Both the position numbers and the translations under genes were made by a program. A stretch of DNA of 64,000 nt from a virus. The notes beneath the pieces were generated by a model. The model did no database searches. It saw only the letters and a list, made by a program, of their open reading frames with translations, and was not told the origin of the DNA. Location: IMG/VR virus record IMGVR_UViG_3300038426_000075, positions 1 through 64,000 of that record. The stretch is one strand, 5' to 3'. Shown piece by piece: positions 48,735 through 57,167 of the stretch. Within the stretch, counting starts at the first letter, position 1. Every line of letters starts with the position of its first letter.

Positions 48735-48976
48735 CTCCCCTTCCTCTTCTTTGGGGCATATGAACTCAGGGACGATCCTCGACCGATCGATGGAAACTTA
48801 GCCTTTACCGCAGCCCTAACTCTCGATTCAACCGGCTTACCAGAGGCTCGAGCCAATGCATTCCTAGCATGGCTAATATTTTGAATCGGATATGAGCCTG
48901 ATCCTGGTGCCTTGCTTGGTATCGCAAATTGACTCTTGGAAAGTTTTTTCCTTTCGGAATAGCTTAACTTTGCCAT
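48731..48976 (-). CDS. Small basic phage protein
   Basis: From MAKLSYSERKKLSKSQFAIP, then YPIQNISHARNALARASGKP and a Lys/Arg-rich end: this pattern (RKKL.KSQFA.P..YPI....HARNAL) is a common small phage protein of unknown role. GGAGGAAT precedes the chosen ATG. Confidence 0.65.
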   Translation of the reverse strand: MAKLSYSERKKLSKSQFAIPSKAPGSGSYPIQNISHARNALARASGKPVESRVRAAVKAKFPSIGRGSSLSSYAPKKRKGR

Positions 48977-49002
48977 TTCATTCCTCCTGAGGAACATTGA
49001 AA

Positions 49003-49305
49003 TTAAACAGGAATTCTCTTCTTACCCCTCTTTGCCTTCTTGCCAGTCGGCATGAATCCCGCCAAAGGCGTACCTCTCATTTTCATAACCTTCGATCTCC
49101 CGGGAGAAACAGGCCCGCCTTTAGCCCTCGGAATTAACGGCTCTTTTAGCTGACGAACTGCCCACGGTTTTGGACCCGTATAAGGAAGAGCAACTCCTCC
49201 CTGTGCAACACGATCTTTCATGCTCTTTCCGTAAGGTTTGTACTTCGGTACAGGAGTGCTGACTCCAATAGCTTCGTTATACTTTTCAAACGGATCTCTT
49301 GCCAT
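49003..49305 (-). CDS. Small basic virion-type protein, paralogue 1
   Basis: 100 residues. The C-terminus (MKMRGTPLAGFMPTGKKAKR, then GKKRIPV) is shared with the next gene upstream (LMKTRGRPLSAFMPSPKKAK). Rich in Lys, Gly and Pro, so probably DNA-associated or a minor virion component. Evidently a tandem duplicate. Confidence 0.6.
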   Translation of the reverse strand: MARDPFEKYNEAIGVSTPVPKYKPYGKSMKDRVAQGGVALPYTGPKPWAVRQLKEPLIPRAKGGPVSPGRSKVMKMRGTPLAGFMPTGKKAKRGKKRIPV

Positions 49306-49327
49306 CGTCTTTCCCCTTCACTTGAAA

Positions 49328-49567
49328 TTAGACTGCAAGCCTCTTCTGGCCTTTCTTTCCCCGCTTCGCCTTTTTGGGTGAAGGCATAAATGCAGAAAGC
49401 GGCCTTCCCCTCGTTTTCATCAGGGACCGTCCGGGGAGTCCAGTCATAGGTGCAGCACCTAGACCGGATGCGGGTGGTGACGCTGGCATAGGCATTCTAC
49501 CAGCCATGGGATTCATTCCCGGGGTACTCGGTCCTCCAAGCGGAATTCGTTGCTTTTTTCTAGCCAT
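49328..49567 (-). CDS. Small basic virion-type protein, paralogue 2
   Basis: 79 residues starting MARKKQRIPLGGPSTPGMNP, with Met/Pro/Gly-rich centre and the KTRGRPLSAFMPSPKKAKRG tail seen in the neighbouring gene. GGGAGG precedes the ATG. Confidence 0.6.
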   Translation of the reverse strand: MARKKQRIPLGGPSTPGMNPMAGRMPMPASPPASGLGAAPMTGLPGRSLMKTRGRPLSAFMPSPKKAKRGKKGQKRLAV

Positions 49568-49571
49568 TTCA

Positions 49572-49748
49572 TTACCTCCCTTTCTTTTTTTTCTTCTTAT
49601 AGGGCAACCCCTTATCGGGTGTTGCTGCGAAATCGTGTAGGGCTACTCCGGTCATCTTGAGAATCCCCCGATTCTTCTTATAGACCTTCTCGGGATGATG
49701 TTCGGCAAGTCTGGCCAACCTGCCCATTGCTATTGATTCTGCTGGCAT
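49572..49748 (-). CDS. Small basic phage protein (58 aa)
   Basis: From MPAESIAMGRLARLAEHHPE, then KVYKKNRGILKMTGVALHDF and a poly-Lys end. This pattern (HPEKVYKKN..ILKM....HDFA) is familiar from short phage proteins next to head genes. The frame upstream belongs to a different gene, so I start here. Confidence 0.65.
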   Translation of the reverse strand: MPAESIAMGRLARLAEHHPEKVYKKNRGILKMTGVALHDFAATPDKGLPYKKKKKKGR

Positions 49749-49756
49749 CTTACCCC

Positions 49757-50056
49757 CTATGTGATGTGAACCCCTGCTAATGCAGCGAGAATCAGGACGA
49801 TCCAGATGATGGCGATGATACAGACAATGAATTTGAGTATCTTCGGAAGAAGAGCCCAAATTTTTGCCATCTCTCTTGCCCAATAACCAATCGCCCACAA
49901 AGCAATTCCTGCCAAAATGCAGATCACGATAATCAGAATGAGGGGGCCTAAAAACCTCGATACGTTGATGCTGCCCCCTGCAAAGGCAACGCTCGGTAAG
50001 CTGCATACTGCCATAGCCAATAACCAAAGCCATCCATTCCTGAGAGATTTAAACAT
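49757..50056 (-). CDS. Small exported membrane protein
   Basis: Signal-like start (WLWLLAMAVCSLPSVAFAGG) followed by two membrane helices (GPLILIIVICILAGIALWAI; FIVCIIAIIWIVLILAALAG). This pilin-like or VirB2/TrbC-like layout is unusual for a virion gene. AAAGGAG precedes the ATG. It could be a holin-like pore or an envelope protein. Confidence 0.6.
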   Translation of the reverse strand: MFKSLRNGWLWLLAMAVCSLPSVAFAGGSINVSRFLGPLILIIVICILAGIALWAIGYWAREMAKIWALLPKILKFIVCIIAIIWIVLILAALAGVHIT

Positions 50057-50068
50057 GGTTTTCTCCTT

Positions 50069-50386
50069 TCAATTTAGTTTCTTGAAATTTCTCGTCCCGA
50101 TATTGTCCCTGCCGTTATACATCCGAACAGGTTTCCACGTGGAGTATTTAACTGGCCTACCGTCTGTATTTCGCATCTTCATCACCCGGTCAAATTTTGG
50201 TTTCTCTTTGAACAGATTAGATAAATCCTCTTCTTCCTTTTCCCTTTGGAGCTGAGTAAGAGTAAGAAGCAAACGATCAACCTGATTAGTGTCTGGCCCC
50301 GCCGTGCTTGTCGTGGAGCCGGTGCTCGGCAAATAAGTGGCCGTGGTCCTGGGCGTTTCCGACACTGTTACGTATACAGGGACCAT
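50069..50386 (-). CDS. Hypothetical protein (105 aa)
   Basis: From MVPVYVTVSETPRTTATYLP after GGAGGAGG. The centre is helical (VDRLLLTLTQLQREKEEEDL), the C-terminus basic. No family recognised. Confidence 0.5.
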   Translation of the reverse strand: MVPVYVTVSETPRTTATYLPSTGSTTSTAGPDTNQVDRLLLTLTQLQREKEEEDLSNLFKEKPKFDRVMKMRNTDGRPVKYSTWKPVRMYNGRDNIGTRNFKKLN

Positions 50387-50448
50387 GCCTCCTCCTCTCC
50401 CTTGGAGCATATTATTAATATAATCTTTTTCATGTTTATCCTCTCCTC

Positions 50449-52008
50449 CTATCTAAAACTAAACCCTTGACCAGTGATTCCTTGTAAAGCTGGAGGTGTC
50501 CACTCGAATGCCCCCATATCCCAGGCTGGGCCTTGGGGACGGGGGATGCCATCTTTATCAGTGGTAAAGGTTGCAGATAAATCCAGTCCCCCATCTCTCA
50601 CATGACCTGTTCCTTGTGGAGAAGAAGAGGTAAGTTTGTAACTTGCATCCCAGGCAGGATTTTCGATAATGTTCCCATCTGCCGTTCCTGTCCATGTATC
50701 ATTGAGATATGCAATTGTTCTCGTTGCTCCATCAAGATAAACAGCTGTATCGGCTGCCTTATAGAAATCATTGTTTTGTACGGTGATGGAATTTGATGCA
50801 AGCAATTCACTAAACGCATATCCTGTACCACCTATATAGACAATGTTATTTTTTATAAGATTTCCATCTCCAGCATCTGACTCTATTTTAATTCCAGAAT
50901 TGGCCGTAGCACTATTTGGTATGATGGCATTGTTATAAATCAGATTACTTGCCGATGAACTCTGAATCATTATTTCAGAGTAAGTAGAAGAATTATAATC
51001 TGTCAGATTATTATATACAACATTGTTATAAATGACATTTGAATTTGAAGTCTGAGCAATTTCAATTCCGTAATATTTATTTCCATAGACTGTATTTCCA
51101 TAAACTGAGTTTGAATTGCATGAAGTGACTAACTGGATACCTCTATTTCCCGATTCCCATCCTGTATTATTATAGATGGTATTATTATAAACCAAATTGC
51201 CGACCATAGAATTCAGGGCTATCCCATTGCCAGCACAGTTATAGATTGTGTTATTGTAGAAAGAGTTTCCGTTCGGAGGATTAGCTTCAAACCCTTGTCC
51301 TGACGCACTTATTCCATTTGCCCCTGCAGTGATGGTATTATAAATGATGTTGTACCTAATAATATTATTATCCGCACCATAACCACTAAGTTTAACTCCG
51401 TAGTAATTTATACCGTGAATAAGGCAATACTCAACAATACAGGCTTTTGGCCCATCTTCGGTAGAAGCATTTCCAAGATTCTCAGCCGTGATTCCTTCAA
51501 GTTTGATTCCCTGATAGACCTGGTAATTGTTATTCCGAATCTCTAAATTCTTCAACCAGATATGATCCCCACCTATTACCTTAATAATATTATAAGCAGC
51601 ATCTCCTCCGTCAAAGACAATGTGATGACCTACATCACTACCAGAACCATCCCATTTCACATACTGAACAATATTAAGAGTATCCCCAATTTCTATCATA
51701 TTGATATGGCTTGCCGTGGAGATAGTAACATCCTCATTCTGATAATTAGAGAAGGTAACATAGTTTCCAGCACTTCCATCATCGGCAGAAGTGATAACAA
51801 TGGCAGAGGTTATTACATAGGTTCCAGACCTAATATAAATATTGTCTCCTCCAGCCAAAGTTTTATTATCAATGACAGTTTGAACCGTTAGGCAGGGAGA
51901 AGCAAAACTGCAAGTCGTTCCACTTCCTGTCGTGGCAACATAGTAATCCGTTGCGAAAACTGGAGAGGCTCCGATTAGAAATAAAACCAAAATGATTAAC
52001 TTTCTCAT
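50449..52008 (-). CDS. Sec-targeted right-handed beta-helix protein
   Basis: Signal peptide (LIILVLFLIGASPVFA), then YYVATTGSGTTCSFASPCLT and many beta-helix rungs (NIIRYNIIYNTITAGANGIS, NLVYNNTIYNNTG, SVYGNTVYGNKYYGIEIAQT). The fold is pectate-lyase-like with NNTIYNN turns. A carbohydrate-binding or cleaving protein, exported to the periplasm or surface, is likely. It is the first of a cassette of signal-peptide proteins and overlaps the next gene (ATGA). Confidence 0.75.
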   Translation of the reverse strand: MRKLIILVLFLIGASPVFATDYYVATTGSGTTCSFASPCLTVQTVIDNKTLAGGDNIYIRSGTYVITSAIVITSADDGSAGNYVTFSNYQNEDVTISTASHINMIEIGDTLNIVQYVKWDGSGSDVGHHIVFDGGDAAYNIIKVIGGDHIWLKNLEIRNNNYQVYQGIKLEGITAENLGNASTEDGPKACIVEYCLIHGINYYGVKLSGYGADNNIIRYNIIYNTITAGANGISASGQGFEANPPNGNSFYNNTIYNCAGNGIALNSMVGNLVYNNTIYNNTGWESGNRGIQLVTSCNSNSVYGNTVYGNKYYGIEIAQTSNSNVIYNNVVYNNLTDYNSSTYSEIMIQSSSASNLIYNNAIIPNSATANSGIKIESDAGDGNLIKNNIVYIGGTGYAFSELLASNSITVQNNDFYKAADTAVYLDGATRTIAYLNDTWTGTADGNIIENPAWDASYKLTSSSPQGTGHVRDGGLDLSATFTTDKDGIPRPQGPAWDMGAFEWTPPALQGITGQGFSFR

Positions 52009-52580
52009 GACGGATTACCTGCTTGATTATTAAAAATAATGGCAAGTGGTCTACTACTTACCAAAGTTGCTCCCGAAACATTGTCTCCACAATTATATAC
52101 ATGAGTGACACCATAAGTATCTGGAATACCTGTCGCAAATGCCCCCGCAACCATAGTTATTGATGATCCAGTAACTTGTAATCCTAACCAATATGTTGTC
52201 GCTGCTAAAATTGTAGTGGATGATGATAGGGCCACGTTAATCCATGTTGCTGAGGATATCGCACCGAGACCTGTGGGTGCCGTTAATTTGATAGCGGTTC
52301 CAGAAGAATCCCAGATTGTGATACAAACCGTTTCATCTCCCGAAGCGGTTAGAACTAATATATGGGCATAACTTATCGTTCCGGCAGTTGTCGTAACGTA
52401 ATCCGAATACACAATTTTAGTAGTAAGACATTCTAGCGAGTCTGCATTCGTAGTGCCGCCAATCAGACCATTTGCACCACCCGCAGCCACTCCTCCCCCA
52501 ACCACTCCTTGCATCATTACCTGACCAAAACAAGGAGTTGCGATTAATAATAAAAGTAAGAGAAAAATTAACTTTTTCAT
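52005..52580 (-). CDS. Small exported beta-rich protein
   Basis: Signal peptide (LIFLLLLLLIATPCFG), followed by a beta-sandwich-like sequence (TISYAHILVLTASGDETVCI, WINVALSSSTTILAATTYWL). Gly-rich linker near the start. Similar beta patterns occur in fibre tips. Function unknown. Confidence 0.6.
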   Translation of the reverse strand: MKKLIFLLLLLLIATPCFGQVMMQGVVGGGVAAGGANGLIGGTTNADSLECLTTKIVYSDYVTTTAGTISYAHILVLTASGDETVCITIWDSSGTAIKLTAPTGLGAISSATWINVALSSSTTILAATTYWLGLQVTGSSITMVAGAFATGIPDTYGVTHVYNCGDNVSGATLVSSRPLAIIFNNQAGNPS

Positions 52581-52589
52581 GTTGACTCC

Positions 52590-54569
52590 TTAATCTTTCG
52601 TCCACGTTCCCATCTGATGATATGCTGCCCAGTGAGTATCATCCACTCCAATTACACAGGCTGAGTCACCTGCTGCACCATTGGATTTGATCTTTCCACC
52701 AGTATTAGTAAGCACTCCATCTAAATCTATGAACTGTCCAGAAGTGGAAGTTTGGAAGGTAAGAACTTGACTAATTCCAGTATAGTTCCTAATGCAATAC
52801 TGTAAACCCGCTGCTGCTGTTGGTAAGGTAAAAATTGAATGAGCAGCACTATCTCCAATGTTCCAAAAGTAGGAGGCGTTCCCGTGAGTGGCGACCACAA
52901 TCGCTGTAGCCGAATTTGCCGTGGAGGTTAGCGTACCTACTGTCCCGTCCACCCTTCCCGTTGCCATGAGTGAGGTTCCCGTAGCGGCTCCAAGAGCAGG
53001 AGTCGTAAAGGATGGACTCACAAGAGGAGCATAGGCCCCAAGTTTCGTGCTAACCACACCTTCAGAAGGAATGACCGTAGTACTAGAGCCTAATGCCGTT
53101 GAAGGATTGAAGGTAAGACTACTAAGTGGAGAAATAAGGTTCCCATCTCCATCTGCCGCAGGAATCCCCCACATAAACATTGAATAATTTGTACTAATTG
53201 TTAAGGGCATTTGGAGCCAAAAATTAGTAGCAACAGTTCCAGAGGGGCCTGCAAATCCTGGGCCAGTGATATCCGTACTATTTGAGGCATAAAGTGTTAT
53301 GAAACCATATTTTCCTGATACTTTCTTGGTGACAAAACTCTTTCCTGTGAAGGTATAATTCCCGGCATCCCAATCGGCAGTCAAAGCTTGTGTGCCCGCC
53401 GCAACCAAAGGGTTAGTCAAAACTGGTTGCCAGACGCCTTCCGTACCAGCACAGACCACTGGCAAACCACTTGCATCTGAACAAATCGGTTTACTGGCTG
53501 TCACCCATTTCCAAGCTGGAATTGTACCCGACATGTAAAGACCAAAGGCGTTTGTACCTAAAGGAACAAGACCTACGAGATTGGTTCCGTTATAATAAAG
53601 AGTGTACCCCTTTGCAAAAGTTACTCCTGCAATGTCCGTGAGGAGAGCGTTGGATGCCTGTTTTCCCCCCAATCCAGTATCCACATAGGCCGTGGTCGCC
53701 AACGCTGTAGAACTGTTCCCTTGAGATTTGGTAGTGGCTGTGGTTCCATCTGGCAAGGCTGGTGTTCCAGAGAGATTGCCTGCTGTGCCTGAAATATTAG
53801 AATCCAGAAAGGCAATCGTTTTTCTTGCCGTGGCACTTGTGATCGTAAAATAGAGGGCGTCGGTCGTGAACTCAAAAGCCCCAGCCACAGGAGTATTAGC
53901 TACGGTCCCCGAAACCATCTTCCAAGGTATTGCTCCTGTCCCGCCAGTTGGCATGGTAAGGATGCCCGTAAAGGTAGGTGAGGCAAGTGGAGCATAACCA
54001 CTAAGAGAGGGAATATCCGCAAACTTAGCAAGTTTTGTCTCGGCAGCATTTGAATCTTCAAAATATGGATAAGTGTCTGATTTGAAGTAAAGCCTGTATT
54101 TTGCACCCGTAGGAGCGGCAGGTTTAGAAATAATCCCAAAATCAAGGTAACCTGTAAGGGGAACAGAACCGTCTGCCTTAAAGTCACCGTATGATCCTGC
54201 TATCTGCCAAACCCCCTCTGTCCCTGCACACACTGCTGGCTCTCCGCTGGAGTCCGTACAGGCTGGTTTGGAAGCTGTAACTCCAACACCTTTTATATGA
54301 GTGCTATCAGTAAACACTCCCCATTGATGAATAGCTGGAGTACCAGAATGGATAAGATCACCAGTACCAGCTCCTCCTACTGCTACAGATACTGACCCAT
54401 CGGTGTTATTGTTCAGCGTGCCATTGCTAAATTTTAGCTTCCACGGTACTGCCGAATGAGATCCGTCCTCTTCCTCAATGATCGGCCGCCCAGGAGCTGG
54501 AAGTGCCTGACCATGAACCTGTAAAGGCAAGAAAAGTATAACCAAGAACAGTAGGATTAGTCTTTTCAT
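52590..54569 (-). CDS. Exported tail-fibre-like protein
   Basis: Signal peptide (LILLFLVILFLPLQVHGQ), then 640 residues with fibre features: repeats of YAPLASPTFTG type (also YAPLVSPSFT), ASKPACTDSSGEPAVCAGTE and ASKPICSDASGLPVVCAGTE as a duplicated module, and a C-terminal HWAAYHQMGTW. The Sec signal is unusual for a phage fibre and suggests surface display on the infected or lysogenic cell, or an acquired bacterial gene. Confidence 0.65.
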   Translation of the reverse strand: MKRLILLFLVILFLPLQVHGQALPAPGRPIIEEEDGSHSAVPWKLKFSNGTLNNNTDGSVSVAVGGAGTGDLIHSGTPAIHQWGVFTDSTHIKGVGVTASKPACTDSSGEPAVCAGTEGVWQIAGSYGDFKADGSVPLTGYLDFGIISKPAAPTGAKYRLYFKSDTYPYFEDSNAAETKLAKFADIPSLSGYAPLASPTFTGILTMPTGGTGAIPWKMVSGTVANTPVAGAFEFTTDALYFTITSATARKTIAFLDSNISGTAGNLSGTPALPDGTTATTKSQGNSSTALATTAYVDTGLGGKQASNALLTDIAGVTFAKGYTLYYNGTNLVGLVPLGTNAFGLYMSGTIPAWKWVTASKPICSDASGLPVVCAGTEGVWQPVLTNPLVAAGTQALTADWDAGNYTFTGKSFVTKKVSGKYGFITLYASNSTDITGPGFAGPSGTVATNFWLQMPLTISTNYSMFMWGIPAADGDGNLISPLSSLTFNPSTALGSSTTVIPSEGVVSTKLGAYAPLVSPSFTTPALGAATGTSLMATGRVDGTVGTLTSTANSATAIVVATHGNASYFWNIGDSAAHSIFTLPTAAAGLQYCIRNYTGISQVLTFQTSTSGQFIDLDGVLTNTGGKIKSNGAAGDSACVIGVDDTHWAAYHQMGTWTKD

Positions 54570-54579
54570 ATTCTCCTCC

Positions 54580-54939
54580 CTACTCGTAATAATTCGCCTT
54601 GATCGTGGCGTCTACACTCCCAGACCTAATGGCTCTGAAGTTCCTGATCTTATCCGAACTGTCCAACCAGATCGGAGTCATTGCCGTGGCCGTAAACCCC
54701 GTAGTCGTATTGGCCACGAAGGTTATTGGATCGCAGCTCCAGAGGATTGAAGCGGTCTCAACCTGTAACTGAGCCGTTCGTGCCCTTCCATAAGTGGTTG
54801 AGATCAGGCTTACCACCGAGGTGCTGACCGTCACCTTTTCAGAGGCCACAAACCATGCGGCCATGGCGGAAGAGGCCAGAAGCACTACCAAAATCAGTAT
54901 CAGCATTTCCCATTTTTTAAGTAATCTAAAGGTCTTCAT
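54580..54939 (-). CDS. Small membrane-anchored protein
   Basis: A hydrophobic N-terminal segment (MLILILVVLLASSAMAAW) acts as signal or anchor; the rest is beta-rich (VVSLISTTYGRARTAQLQVE). GGGAGGGG precedes the ATG. Belongs to the exported cassette. Confidence 0.55.
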   Translation of the reverse strand: MKTFRLLKKWEMLILILVVLLASSAMAAWFVASEKVTVSTSVVSLISTTYGRARTAQLQVETASILWSCDPITFVANTTTGFTATAMTPIWLDSSDKIRNFRAIRSGSVDATIKANYYE

Positions 54940-54975
54940 TTTTCCCCTCCCTTGGAGTATATGATTTGTGGTATA

Positions 54976-55737
54976 TCACTTATAGTAAATTGTGACGTAA
55001 ACCGTTCCCCCACCAACTGGGTAATAATTTGCAGTCACACCCGTGTCGTTCAAATTGGACGTGCCTTCTTGAAACCCTCCGGATACCGTTGACATTACGG
55101 TAACGTATCCCATATCTGCCGATGATGCCGGAAGAGCTGGGAGAGCTAAAATAGCAAGAGCTTCGGAGCCATAACCGGTCCCGTTGGCCGATCCTGGGGT
55201 TACCGTTATTGTTCCGCCAGCAACGATTGAAAATCTGTAAATGCCCCATTTGTTTTGAGGGATAGTACCCGCTGCCAGAGCTGTTCCGATCGGAACAGCG
55301 ATTTTTGAATATCCCGTTCCTGCGATAGCGAAGGTAAAGGCACCGTTGGCTACATTCGTATGGGTTGATCCAAGGGCAAGGGCGGTGCCTGGTGCCGCAG
55401 AGAGGTTTACGGTGATAACGCACCCTTCAAAAATCGGATATTCGGCCTCCGGATCATCGTGTTTTGAAATCCTCACCGGCGTTGGACTTACCTGGTTCGC
55501 TGCTAGGTTCGCCTTGTGAAAAGTCATATTGCCATTTTGATCAAAGGCTTGAAACTCGGCTGTAATTGGACTAATCCAGTTTGGAATCTCAATCAAGGTG
55601 GTCTCCGCATCCCCGGAAGATACAGAATAGTTTGGAGGCCCGACTCCTCCTTTAATAACAAAGCTCTTGGTTATATCGTTTGCCCCAAACACTAACGCCT
55701 GCCTTGGAATATCCCTAAATCTTTTATTGGCACCCAT
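54976..55737 (-). CDS. Beta-rich structural protein (253 aa)
   Basis: No signal peptide. Consecutive beta segments (FVIKGGVGPPNYSVSSGDAE, WISPITAEFQAFDQNGNMTF, WGIYRFSIVAGGTITVTPGS). GGAGGTAAAA precedes the ATG. Probably a virion or fibre part; no family recognised. Confidence 0.55.
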   Translation of the reverse strand: MGANKRFRDIPRQALVFGANDITKSFVIKGGVGPPNYSVSSGDAETTLIEIPNWISPITAEFQAFDQNGNMTFHKANLAANQVSPTPVRISKHDDPEAEYPIFEGCVITVNLSAAPGTALALGSTHTNVANGAFTFAIAGTGYSKIAVPIGTALAAGTIPQNKWGIYRFSIVAGGTITVTPGSANGTGYGSEALAILALPALPASSADMGYVTVMSTVSGGFQEGTSNLNDTGVTANYYPVGGGTVYVTIYYK

Positions 55738-55748
55738 TTTTACCTCCT

Positions 55749-57167
55749 CTAAAAGTGAAAGTCGTCTCCCTTCATGGCGTTCACTTCTTTGATAATTTGA
55801 AGCACATCCGTCTCGAACTTTGCAGGAAACGAGCTATTGGACATCTCGATCTGGGAAGCGATCTTACCGGCCGCATCCACTGCGGCTTTCGGAGTCTTCC
55901 CGTGGCCCATGGCGGTCGCAACTACCTGATCGCCGGGAACAAACCAATAGTCTCCCGCCTTCCTTACGATGCGCCTAAAGCCCATGTCTTTTCTTATTTC
56001 TTGAGGAAAGTGGATCACCTCCCATGATTTGATATCGTCGGTGTAAACGCCGACCTGTGTGACGTATCCAGGATCCACTTCGGCCCGAACGTCCTGACCG
56101 GCCGCAATCTTGTAGGTATATTCGGGATAATTCTTTATGAATCTGGATTGGATCGCACCGCAGGGCCACGCATCACGAGAGGTTGGATCGTGGACTCTAA
56201 CTTTCCTTCCGTCCCAAAAGAATTCGAAGCTGATATTCCCATGGTAACCAGACTTGATCAGGGAAGGCTTTACTTTGTTGAGAATATGCTCATCGATCCC
56301 ATTTTCTTCCACCCAAACTCCGATGGTTCCCTCTCCTTTGACTTCTATCGTGTAGAGGAAGGGCCGGATATAATCCCTTCCATTGAAACCTACGTCAACA
56401 CCCAATTCGAGGCCTGGACACGCACGCTGGATCAGGATCTCCATGGTGGTAAGATATGGCCCAAAACCGGCCTGTGTAAGAGCCACGAGGGCCTGTGTTC
56501 GGGTCTTTACCCCCTTCCCCGTCTCTTTATTGCCTCGATATTCGCCAACCTTCGGGAAGAAGAGCGTCTTTCCATCCTCGTTCTTTTCGATGTAATCAAG
56601 GCACTCATCCAAACCATGAACCACGACACCATCAGGGACCCCCACACCCATCTCTTGGAGCCTCTGCCATCCCTTCACACGATTGTTTTCATTCTCTGCC
56701 CACCACGCAGAAGGTCCATAAACGTCTTTGCCTTCTCCACGCCAGATATCGGCATCCTTGCCAAAGCAACAGTCGGTAATGACAACAAAATCCTTGGAGG
56801 CAGCCTCCATCATGCTATCCACCTTATGGAGTCCCTTAAACCCATCTCCTGAAATTTTGTTCTCAATGGACGGGTAGGCCGCCGCGCCGGCAATAAAATA
56901 ATAGACTTCGAACTCCTTCATCAGTGCAAGGGCATGATCAATACCCAGGTTCGTATCGATGAAGCCAACGGTCCGCGGCATCCCATGTTCTCGCTTAAGC
57001 ATAGGAAGAGCTTTGGTCGCTTTTGCTGTCTGATAATTGGCGATTTCTGCATAGGAATATCCTTCTTTGTGCGCCTCTTCGACCTTAAAACCCGTAAATC
57101 CAGCGAGATAAAAAGCTATCTCCCGGTATGAATGACCCTCTTTTCTTTGGCCTTCAACATCGTACAT
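55749..57167 (-). CDS. ATP-grasp protein, PurD-like
   Basis: After N-terminal repeats (YREIAFYLAGFTG, YAEIANYQTAK) related to those of the lipoprotein and polyvalent protein, the body looks like an ATP-grasp ligase: YGPSAWWAENENNRVKGWQR as a PurD-like GPSK region, LFFPKVGEYRG and GKGVKTRTQAL as the ATP-binding strands, FFWDGRKVRVHDPTSR, and GHGKTPKAAVDAAGKIASQI as the C-terminal GxT.eA motif of PurD. The substrate is unknown. Placement right after the portal gene (overlapping by 1 base) suggests modification of a virion or surface molecule. Confidence 0.6.
   Translation of the reverse strand: MYDVEGQRKEGHSYREIAFYLAGFTGFKVEEAHKEGYSYAEIANYQTAKATKALPMLKREHGMPRTVGFIDTNLGIDHALALMKEFEVYYFIAGAAAYPSIENKISGDGFKGLHKVDSMMEAASKDFVVITDCCFGKDADIWRGEGKDVYGPSAWWAENENNRVKGWQRLQEMGVGVPDGVVVHGLDECLDYIEKNEDGKTLFFPKVGEYRGNKETGKGVKTRTQALVALTQAGFGPYLTTMEILIQRACPGLELGVDVGFNGRDYIRPFLYTIEVKGEGTIGVWVEENGIDEHILNKVKPSLIKSGYHGNISFEFFWDGRKVRVHDPTSRDAWPCGAIQSRFIKNYPEYTYKIAAGQDVRAEVDPGYVTQVGVYTDDIKSWEVIHFPQEIRKDMGFRRIVRKAGDYWFVPGDQVVATAMGHGKTPKAAVDAAGKIASQIEMSNSSFPAKFETDVLQIIKEVNAMKGDDFHF

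Noticed and set aside
49749-50033. N-terminal extension of the gene at 49572
   Set aside because: The extension lies antiparallel in frame to, and over, the membrane protein gene at 49757, and its sequence is not protein-like. The internal ATG at 49748 fits the family.
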